NCBI RefSeq assembly: GCF_007671725.1
Contig: NZ_VCNM01000002.1
Coordinates: 558,001 to 622,000, forward strand
Reading direction: 5' to 3'
DNA from: Halorubrum depositum
GTDB lineage: Archaea; Halobacteriota; Halobacteria; Halobacteriales; Haloferacaceae
Length of the DNA stretch: 64,000 nucleotides
A program made the translations under genes and the position numbers. Within the stretch, counting starts at the first letter, position 1, and each line of letters opens with the position of its first letter. Below the pieces are notes generated by a model. That model had not been told where the DNA came from. It was given only the letters and a program-made list of their open reading frames with translations, and did no database searches. Of the stretch, positions 57,511 to 64,000 are shown piece after piece.

Positions 57511-58428
57511 CTACTTATATCCCAAGGCACGTAGCTTCTCGTCTACACTGAGACTAGTGCCTTCTGACTCGTTGACAGTGAACTCGCCACTGTCAGAGGC
57601 GGAGGTGACGACCCAAGGGACTCGTTTGAGCGTTGGGATAGGAACATACGAGGGGTGGTCGTACAGCCCAAACTCGCCAAGGAGGTTTCCATGATCTGCT
57701 GTGATTATAACCTTCTCTGCATCGATGTTGTTGAGAAGCACTTCAACGTTGTCCAACGCGTACCGGAGGTTATCCTTGTACTCTTCCCAGACTTTCTTTT
57801 TGGATACCTTTCCATCTTTGAGGTAATCCCATGCGGTTTCCCAGGGTGTATGGCTGTGATACCGAGGAATGCCTTCCCCATAGGAGCCGGTTTTCGGAAC
57901 GAACGGCCAGTGAGGCTGCATGAAGTGGGATATCAGCCGGTCAGGATTGTACTTTCGGTACGCACTCACAGTCCTATTGACCATGTCTTCGGCGAGAATA
58001 GTTCCCTCCTCGTCGTTGAATGAGTGCTCCCAGACTCTGTCTAGGTAGAGTAGGTCTTCGGGTAAAACTCGATCTTCGGTGTGCAGATTTCCACTGACGA
58101 GAGCAGTCTCCGACATCTCTTTGGAATATTCTTGCGTGAAGGTCTTGTTGTGCCATTCACCCGAGCTACTCGCACAAGAGTAGGCCGATTCGGCAGTCAA
58201 GAAGTCATACTCGTCGACCACCTCGGCTATCAGGTCCGCACGACAGGCATCAAGAATAATAAGCAAGTCCCAGTCGTAGTCGTAGATTCTTCGACCGTAA
58301 TTGACGTGTTTACCGAGCCTCCGCCACATTCCGAGATAAAGTTCCTCTGCCCCGGCTTTGCTGCCGCGAATTAATCCTTCCTCTCGTATATCGTTTTGGG
58401 CACCTTCTGCCCATTCGCGAAGCGTCAT
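57511..58428 (-). CDS. Sulfatase/alkaline-phosphatase-superfamily protein, paralogue B
   Basis: 305 aa, starting MTLREWAEGAQNDIREEG. The same motifs as paralogue A are in the same order: YDWDLLIILDACRADLIAEV, YSCASSSGEWHNKTF, ISHFMQPHWPFVP, KVIITADHGNLLGEFG, and the end EKLRALGYK. It overlaps the GT4 gene upstream by ATGA. It is therefore translated with a glycosyltransferase, which supports a role in glycan decoration. Confidence 0.85.
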   Translation of the reverse strand: MTLREWAEGAQNDIREEGLIRGSKAGAEELYLGMWRRLGKHVNYGRRIYDYDWDLLIILDACRADLIAEVVDEYDFLTAESAYSCASSSGEWHNKTFTQEYSKEMSETALVSGNLHTEDRVLPEDLLYLDRVWEHSFNDEEGTILAEDMVNRTVSAYRKYNPDRLISHFMQPHWPFVPKTGSYGEGIPRYHSHTPWETAWDYLKDGKVSKKKVWEEYKDNLRYALDNVEVLLNNIDAEKVIITADHGNLLGEFGLYDHPSYVPIPTLKRVPWVVTSASDSGEFTVNESEGTSLSVDEKLRALGYK

Positions 58429-59462
58429 GCTAACACCTCTTGATAAATCTCATGATACTGCTCCGCAGCTGAACGCCACGTCATATTTGCAGAGAGATCA
58501 TAAGCTGCTTTCTTTTTGTCATATATGTCATTTTCTAGTAATGTATTGAGTGTCTTCGCCATCTCCTCACCGTTTGAGACAACAAAAATCCCGTCGCACT
58601 CTCTGACCTCTTCGAAGGTAGAGAAACCACACGTATCGGTCACAATGACGACACAACCTCTACCAGCAGCCTCGATGGCAGTCGTAGGGTAATTGTCGTG
58701 TTCTGACGGGATCAGAACGATATCTGCCTTCTCAAAGTACTCACCGATGTCATCGACGTACCCGTGCAATCTGTGCTTCCACCCTGGGAACTTCTCTACG
58801 TATGTTGGATCTTGAATGCTGCCGCAAATATCAACAGTAAATCGGTCGTCGTGCGGATCCAAATGTTGTAGAATTCGATGAGTTCCCTTGATAGGCGCGA
58901 CAAGTCCGGGGATAAGTATGTTATTACTCGCTCCGTTTTCGGGTGGCCGCCGGAAAGAGTCGTATACGCCCAAGGGAATGATTCGGTCGGGGTTCCGTCG
59001 GATGAATTTCTTGCTTTGATTCGCCACGAATGGACTGATAGCGACGAGTTTCTCCGCTAAGTGGTAACCTGGAGTCTTCAGGAGGCTGTATATGTTTGCC
59101 CCAATAAATTCGCGCGGATTAATTATCTGAGGAGACCACATAATCATCTGTAGGTCGGCAAAAATACCTTGTACGGTCTGAACATCGGAGCCGTGCATCA
59201 ACCCAGTCAGAGAGTGAAACAGTTCGTGGTCGTTTGCTTCTATGAGTTTGGCAGCTCGTCGTTTCGTCCTAAAGTAATTCGGGACAGAGTCCAGCGATCC
59301 CGGGATAGCGACCGTGTGGGCGCGGGGGTGCTCGTCGTCGCCCGCTGTATATAACGTGACATCATGTCCGATATCTGCCAGTCCGTCAACGATACCTCGG
59401 GTCACCGCAGACGGGCCGGTTTCGGTCTGCTTCAGCGGTCCATAGATCGCAATATCCGTCAT
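58425..59462 (-). CDS. GT4-family glycosyltransferase
   Basis: 345 aa GT-B enzyme. The N-terminus DIAIYGPLKQTETGPSAVTRGIVDGL is the donor or acceptor loop. LVAISPFVANQSKKFIRRNPDRIIPLGVYDSFRRP joins the lobes, and LIPGLVAPIKGTHRIL and the VLIPSEHDNYPTTAIEAAGRG E-x7-E-type motif mark the C-terminal lobe. It overlaps genes on both sides by ATGA (58425-58428 and 59459-59462), so three genes form one translationally coupled unit. Confidence 0.88.
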   Translation of the reverse strand: MTDIAIYGPLKQTETGPSAVTRGIVDGLADIGHDVTLYTAGDDEHPRAHTVAIPGSLDSVPNYFRTKRRAAKLIEANDHELFHSLTGLMHGSDVQTVQGIFADLQMIMWSPQIINPREFIGANIYSLLKTPGYHLAEKLVAISPFVANQSKKFIRRNPDRIIPLGVYDSFRRPPENGASNNILIPGLVAPIKGTHRILQHLDPHDDRFTVDICGSIQDPTYVEKFPGWKHRLHGYVDDIGEYFEKADIVLIPSEHDNYPTTAIEAAGRGCVVIVTDTCGFSTFEEVRECDGIFVVSNGEEMAKTLNTLLENDIYDKKKAAYDLSANMTWRSAAEQYHEIYQEVLA

Positions 59463-60844
59463 CGGTACCCTAGTTCCTCCAGCCGATCTTCGACTTTCTC
59501 ATTGACGCCGCTGTCGACTTCCTCAAGAACGTCTTGCTCTTCGAAATCAAACTCCACTCTAGACTGCACCTTCTCTCCAGTCTCCAAGTTGATGCTGGTC
59601 TCCTTATCGTTCCATTTCATATGTTTATGCACATCCCCATCATCTTCGTAGTACCCCACCCAAAGCGTTTCAAAAAACCTTTTGTCTCGCTCGCCGATCC
59701 ATTTTTTTAGCATTTCAGAATTAACCTCATTAAGGCCGCTGTCCATCGCGTACGCCGTCTCGGTAATAAACGACTTGTCGGCATCTCTCACGACATCCGG
59801 GAACTTCGTCAGGGTCGCGGGCGCGTCAACTACTTCGCTTTCTTTCTGACCGGGAGATTTCACCAGCAACGGTACGTGGAGCAGACATTCATGAGCACCG
59901 ATCACGTGCTGTGCTAGCGTGATATCGTCGCGGAAACTATTCTCACCGAATGCCTCCCCGTGATCAGAGGTGATAACTATGAGTGTGTCGTCGTAGTCAC
60001 CGCGGTTTTTCAATTCTCCGACTATCCTTGCAATCATTTGATCAACCTCAAGGATGCACCCATCGTAGAGACCAATAAGCTCTTTAAGTTCTGAGACAGG
60101 CCGCTTACCGGAAATATATTCCCAGTTTCCGTACGCCACGTCAGCCTGAATATCGTGCGCTTTCTGAGTGGACCATCGGTCGTACTCCTCCGATGGGCGG
60201 TAAGCGTTGTGCGTCTTCATAAAGTTGACACACGCCGCCCAGTCGTCCGTGCGCTCCTTGTGCCAGTCGAGAAAGTCTCGAACATAAATATCGTCGGGAG
60301 TCTTCCCGGCCATTGTCTCTCGGGTGAGCCAATCGGGGGCGAGGTCGGGATAGTCCCAGCCGATTTTCATCGCGGCCCCGTTCAGTAGCGATCGAATCGG
60401 TTGGTCGTCTGTGAGGGCCCGCTTGAAGGATTTTAGTTTCTCCCCGCGCATTCCCCCAGGATTGTATGCCTCCGGAAAGAGAGGTTCTCTGTAGCCTGAG
60501 ACCGTATCGAACCCCCGTTCCAAACCTGTGTCCACACCTCCATTTATATACCCATTATAGGAAAAAAGGCCAGTCTCGTAGCCGTCCTCTTGCAGGGATT
60601 CGAACACGGAGTGTCCCCGGCGGAGTTTTCGTCCTTCATCGTAGATGCCGTGTTCGGCGGGATAGAGCCCTGTGAAGATACTCACGTGGCTGGGAAGGCT
60701 CCAATTGGCCGCGGCATGTGCGTTTGTATATAAAGAAGCGTCGTCCGCGAAGGACTCTAAAAATGGAGTTGTTTTTCGGTGGTAATCATGAAGACTCGTG
60801 TTTTGGGCCCGCAGAGAATCTGCGATTATCAAAAGTATATTCAT
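59459..60844 (-). CDS. Sulfatase-family (alkaline-phosphatase superfamily) enzyme
   Basis: 461 aa from the ATG at 60844 (MNILLIIADSLRAQNTSLHDY). The sulfatase-like catalytic region reads AAANWSLPSHVSIFTGLYPAEHG. Ser stands at the position of the formylglycine Cys, with the usual P-S-H following. DTLIVITSDHGEAFGEN supplies the Asp-His metal ligands. No signal peptide is seen. With Ser instead of Cys it could be a phosphotransferase-type or a Ser-type sulfatase. It ends RLEELGYR. Confidence 0.87.
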   Translation of the reverse strand: MNILLIIADSLRAQNTSLHDYHRKTTPFLESFADDASLYTNAHAAANWSLPSHVSIFTGLYPAEHGIYDEGRKLRRGHSVFESLQEDGYETGLFSYNGYINGGVDTGLERGFDTVSGYREPLFPEAYNPGGMRGEKLKSFKRALTDDQPIRSLLNGAAMKIGWDYPDLAPDWLTRETMAGKTPDDIYVRDFLDWHKERTDDWAACVNFMKTHNAYRPSEEYDRWSTQKAHDIQADVAYGNWEYISGKRPVSELKELIGLYDGCILEVDQMIARIVGELKNRGDYDDTLIVITSDHGEAFGENSFRDDITLAQHVIGAHECLLHVPLLVKSPGQKESEVVDAPATLTKFPDVVRDADKSFITETAYAMDSGLNEVNSEMLKKWIGERDKRFFETLWVGYYEDDGDVHKHMKWNDKETSINLETGEKVQSRVEFDFEEQDVLEEVDSGVNEKVEDRLEELGYR

Positions 60845-60902
60845 TTTTGACGGAAAATAGGTTCCGGTGTATTTCAAAGACACGGTATTGAAAATTTGAA
60901 AT

Positions 60903-62333
60903 CTATGTCGTGACTGTTTTTAAAAATGACTTGATAACGGTTCGAACCCTCAAGCTAATTGCGATTAGAACGACGAAATACAAGAGACCACCACTTGCGA
61001 CGACTAGCAGGAGTGAGTACCAAGAGTCGATACTGATGGCCGTTGAGAGAGTTACAAGAACGGTGTACATCAAGACACCGGCGAGGACTTCTTGCAGCAC
61101 TGTCTTCGATATAAATGGGATATCGAATCTAGTGAGCAAGTAGGCTGCAGCGACGTATTCGACGACACTTGCAACGACAGTCGCTGCAACAACTCCTAAA
61201 GCGCCGTATCGAAGTATCAGGAGGTATCCCAAGATAATATTCACCGTGAACGCAACCAATGAGATTTTCAGATTTGCGTTGTGGCGGTCCAGTCCAGCTA
61301 TGATGTCTCCGAAGACCGTTGACTGTGTGTTGAATATCTGATACAGGGCCAGACCGATCAGGAGCACTGCTGCCGATCGATACTCAGGACCGTACGCCGT
61401 GACGACCAGTTTCTCGGGAATGGCCAAAGCACCGAAGAAGATCGGAATGGCAAATAGGCTCGCAAATGATAGAGAGTTGGTGACATCTGCAGTGGCGTCC
61501 TCACCGCGGCTTGCCAGATTGCTCGTTCTGGACATCATGATACTCCCGATTAGTCCCGAGACGAAAGTCGCTGGTACGACTAATTTGTACGCGACCTCGT
61601 AGTAACCAACGACACTTGGAGACAATAGCGCACCGATGAGGAATATATCGTATCTGTCCCACGCTTTTGAAACAAAGGTGTATGGTATACTGTCCTTAGC
61701 GAACCGGGCGAGAGACCAGAAGGTGTTGATAGTAGGAATATTAACACTAATATCTAACGACCAGAATATGAGTGGAACGGATATTAATGTTGCCAATCCG
61801 AGACCATAAGCCATCCCAAGAACGCCAATCCCGTACCACACGAACAACACCTGCAGAGCCAACGTGATCACCGACCGGAAAGTATCAATACCGGTCTGCC
61901 TTCCAACGAGACCAGTCGCGCCAAGAATTGATTCGAAGGCCGAATAGAGACCCAGAGACCCTGCTAGGAAGACGAGAACGTGGTAAGAGCGAGCAACACC
62001 AGTGTAATCGGCTATGGCAGTTCTGAATGGATACGCTCCGATCGCAACAAAGACGACAAGAAACAAGGGAAGTAGCATCTGACCGGCAATGATCTCACCC
62101 TTCGGACTTGTTAGCTCTGAGTACCGCTTTTTTGCGGCTACACTCCAGCCGTCTACTGGTTTTTTGAGGAACTCTGCGATCATGAGCAGGAGATAGTACC
62201 CGCCGAAATCAGATGCTCCGAGAAGACGCGCGAAGAGTATTGTTCCGGAGAATCCGATCACAGCCATTACGACCTTTGCTATCAATCCCTTGCCTACTTC
62301 GAAGCTAAGATTTACTTCAGACGCGTCAGTCAT
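60903..62333 (-). CDS. Wzx/MATE-type polysaccharide flippase
   Basis: 476 aa with about 14 membrane helices. It begins NLSFEVGKGLIAKVVMAVIGFSGTILFARLLG, the usual first helix of the polysaccharide-biosynthesis (RfbX/Wzx) family, and has the internal pattern SFASLFAIPIFFGALAIPEKLVVTAYG. It should move lipid-linked glycans across the membrane, as AglR is thought to do. It stands within the glycan cluster between two alkaline-phosphatase-superfamily genes. Confidence 0.9.
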   Translation of the reverse strand: MTDASEVNLSFEVGKGLIAKVVMAVIGFSGTILFARLLGASDFGGYYLLLMIAEFLKKPVDGWSVAAKKRYSELTSPKGEIIAGQMLLPLFLVVFVAIGAYPFRTAIADYTGVARSYHVLVFLAGSLGLYSAFESILGATGLVGRQTGIDTFRSVITLALQVLFVWYGIGVLGMAYGLGLATLISVPLIFWSLDISVNIPTINTFWSLARFAKDSIPYTFVSKAWDRYDIFLIGALLSPSVVGYYEVAYKLVVPATFVSGLIGSIMMSRTSNLASRGEDATADVTNSLSFASLFAIPIFFGALAIPEKLVVTAYGPEYRSAAVLLIGLALYQIFNTQSTVFGDIIAGLDRHNANLKISLVAFTVNIILGYLLILRYGALGVVAATVVASVVEYVAAAYLLTRFDIPFISKTVLQEVLAGVLMYTVLVTLSTAISIDSWYSLLLVVASGGLLYFVVLIAISLRVRTVIKSFLKTVTT

Positions 62334-62442
62334 CAGTTGCGAGAGAAACTCACAGTTACACGTAGGTCAAGTGCTTGTCTATGGAGGGGATAGTCGTTCA
62401 GTGAGCTGCACAGGACAGTTGTATTAAATTCTTGTCGAGTAC

Positions 62443-63342
62443 TCATTTGTATCCGAGGGCTTCGAGTTGGTCGCTCCGGTCTATTCGTTTATCCTGCCGG
62501 ATCAAATTATGTACAGGTTCATAGCTCCCAGTGTCTTCAGCCACCGTCTTGATCCATGGGACGCGCTTCAAAGCAGGGAGGGGTACCCAGTCCGGGTGAG
62601 CATACATCCCCCACTCACCGAGTAGGTTGCCGTGGTCTGCTGTTATGAGTACCTCCCCGGACGTATTTTCGAGGAGTGTATCAACGTGTTCAAGCACGTA
62701 GTCGAGATTCGCCGCGTATCCACTCCAGACCTCTTCGCGGTCAACGTCTCCTTTCCGAAGTTTGTGCCAGACGTTGTCCCACGGTTGGCTGCCGAATTCC
62801 TGTCGCGGAAGCCCTTCATCCATCGGCTTCGGAACGAACGGGTGATGCGGTTGCATGTAGTGGACCACCAATTGCTCCGGTCCTGAGTTCCAAGCACTGA
62901 TTGCCTGGTTGGTCACGAGGTCCGCTGGAATTGTCCGGACATCATCGTTGAAGCCGTACTCCCACACTTCGTCGAGGAGGAAGAAGTCGTCCTTGTCGAG
63001 GAGCGTCTTCGAGTACGGATTAGCGGTGACGTAGGCTATATCTGAGTTGTCGCGACCGGCGAATGTCTTCGAAATCCATTCACCCGAACTACTCGCTACA
63101 GAGTACTTCGATTGATCCGTCAGGTAACTGCGATCAACTTCTGGGATGAGATCCCAGCGGCAGGCATCAAGGACAAGGCAGATATCCCAGTTGTCTTCCC
63201 AAATGGAGGTTCCATAATTGTACCGTCGACCGATATTGCTCCAGGCCCCGACATAAAACTCGTACGCTGACTGCTTCGCACCGGACCACCCATTGTCTCG
63301 GACGCGACGTCCCGATTTCGCAACCCATTCACCGACCGTCAT
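62443..63342 (-). CDS. Sulfatase/alkaline-phosphatase-superfamily protein, paralogue C
   Basis: 299 aa, starting MTVGEWVAKSGRRVRDNGW. It is colinear with paralogues A and B: NWDICLVLDACRWDLIPEV, YSVASSSGEWISKTFAG, VVHYMQPHHPFVP, EVLITADHGNLLGEWG and the end QLEALGYK. The start overlaps the preceding small gene by ATGA. It is closer to A than to B in the middle region (VTANPYSKTLL versus VTANPFSRQML). Confidence 0.85.
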   Translation of the reverse strand: MTVGEWVAKSGRRVRDNGWSGAKQSAYEFYVGAWSNIGRRYNYGTSIWEDNWDICLVLDACRWDLIPEVDRSYLTDQSKYSVASSSGEWISKTFAGRDNSDIAYVTANPYSKTLLDKDDFFLLDEVWEYGFNDDVRTIPADLVTNQAISAWNSGPEQLVVHYMQPHHPFVPKPMDEGLPRQEFGSQPWDNVWHKLRKGDVDREEVWSGYAANLDYVLEHVDTLLENTSGEVLITADHGNLLGEWGMYAHPDWVPLPALKRVPWIKTVAEDTGSYEPVHNLIRQDKRIDRSDQLEALGYK

Positions 63343-63731
63343 GCGTCCTTGCGAGTCTTCTCGTCGTTCGGATACTCCATTCCGTGGTCACGCGAGAATA
63401 CCGTGTTCTCAACAACAGTGTCTAGCCGAGTGTCAGTATCGAGAATACCGCGATCTAGTATCGTCTTAGTACGAAACAATCGGTGCCCAGCCAATAAGTA
63501 GTCCTTGTCAGCCGCTCCAGCCCTTAGAACTCCGAGTTTGGCCGAGCAAGAACGAGTCGCATCTGCCGTCGATAACTGGAGGGCGGAAAGCCGCTCACTC
63601 ATTTTGCGGGACACGTAGATGGAGTGATGCTGCTCCGACGAACAGACTCTCCTCTCAAACTGGTCAGCGGAGTTCTGGTCGTCATGTGCGAATGCGAGCG
63701 GCATTGCGCTGAATTTTCCGGCGGGTGGCAT
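63339..63731 (-). CDS. Hypothetical protein coupled to paralogue C
   Basis: 130 aa and mixed in charge, with no membrane helix or known motif. It contains HHSIYVSRKMSERLSALQLSTADATRSC and ends with HGMEYPNDEKTRKDA. The four-base overlap with paralogue C argues that it is real. Its N-terminus (MPPAGKFSAM) is not obviously a domain start, so it may be the remaining end of a longer enzyme. No function is claimed. Confidence 0.45.
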   Translation of the reverse strand: MPPAGKFSAMPLAFAHDDQNSADQFERRVCSSEQHHSIYVSRKMSERLSALQLSTADATRSCSAKLGVLRAGAADKDYLLAGHRLFRTKTILDRGILDTDTRLDTVVENTVFSRDHGMEYPNDEKTRKDA

Positions 63732-63831
63732 TAATCGCTTCCGATACAGTTATGTTAGACACAATACAGGACAGGGACGTACGATTCAATATAGTCGTTG
63801 AAGCCTTACTCTGTCTTCTTGCTACTCAGAG

Positions 63832-64000
63832 TCAGCCAATAATCCGATTCTGCAGTCGTTCCAGCAGATGCTCCTCGTTCATCGGAAGGTATTTTCGCTT
63901 CAAATACCGCCATGCTCCGCGCGAGTAAGAGTACTTCTCAGCCATGGCTAGTTCCCACACTCCTATCTCCTCAAAGAACGGAGCGTACCGCTTGGCCTTC
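63832..64000 (-). CDS. C-terminal end of a CDS running off the window
   Basis: The minus frame is open from 63999 to a TGA at 63832-63834 and gives 55 residues: AKRYAPFFEEIGVWELAMAE, then YSRGAWRYLKRKYLP, ending NEEHLLERLQNRIIG. The helical, basic character resembles the end of a sulfotransferase or glycosyltransferase, but the family cannot be told. It faces the same way as the flippase group. Confidence 0.55.
   Translation of the reverse strand, partial: KAKRYAPFFEEIGVWELAMAEKYSYSRGAWRYLKRKYLPMNEEHLLERLQNRIIG

Overview
The window is chromosomal DNA of a halophilic archaeon of the class Halobacteria. The high-GC, acidic coding style, the many leaderless genes with a TATA box about 25-30 bases before the start codon, archaeal LonB, Nop5/fibrillarin, archaeal NadM, AglB and TFB-type genes all point this way. 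Halorubrum or a close relative is my best guess; the genus is inference.

Layout. (1) 1-5100: housekeeping genes (CoaBC, phosphoesterase, thioredoxin-reductase-like flavoprotein, SDR). (2) 5149-8009: an AT-richer insert beside an intact tRNA-Gly(UCC). It is closed on the far side by a 50-base copy of the tRNA 3' half and carries a Tat lipoprotein, a small membrane protein and a MazF/PemK-like toxin with a winged-helix partner. (3) 8252-23768: core genes, including a DoxX pair, a Trm9-like methyltransferase, a PilB/PilC pair, SAM hydrolase, NadM, LonB, CPBP protease, CBS-ParB protein, Nop5-fibrillarin, a short TFB-like protein, an endonuclease III homologue and PAP2. (4) 23853-27193: tRNA-Leu(UAG) followed by a tandem series of its 3' end with hairpins. 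A fifth copy lies 3 kb away, beyond a very unusual double histidine kinase. (5) 27358-29103: an SfnG-like flavin monooxygenase and its flavin reductase.

(6) 29485-44868: a catabolic region. Its centre is a recognisable ectoine hydrolase (DoeA/EutD type). Around it are two class III aminotransferases, two M20 amidohydrolases, a threonine-dehydratase-like enzyme (EutB-like), a 2-hydroxyacid dehydrogenase, an aldehyde ferredoxin oxidoreductase and a BCCT transporter. Many of the intergenic regions carry RTGTA-N7-TACAY or GTGTACAC-like palindromes. I read this as a haloarchaeal ectoine/hydroxyectoine uptake and degradation regulon built partly from non-canonical enzymes.

(7) 44979-64000: an oxidoreductase, a CapA-like lipoprotein, then DUF368 directly behind the oligosaccharyltransferase aglB, then a long glycosylation locus. 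That locus holds glycosyltransferases, a FkbM methyltransferase, a Wzx-type flippase and five alkaline-phosphatase/sulfatase-superfamily proteins, three of them close paralogues. From about 52.7 kb on, base composition drops well below the core, as is usual for exchangeable surface-glycan islands.
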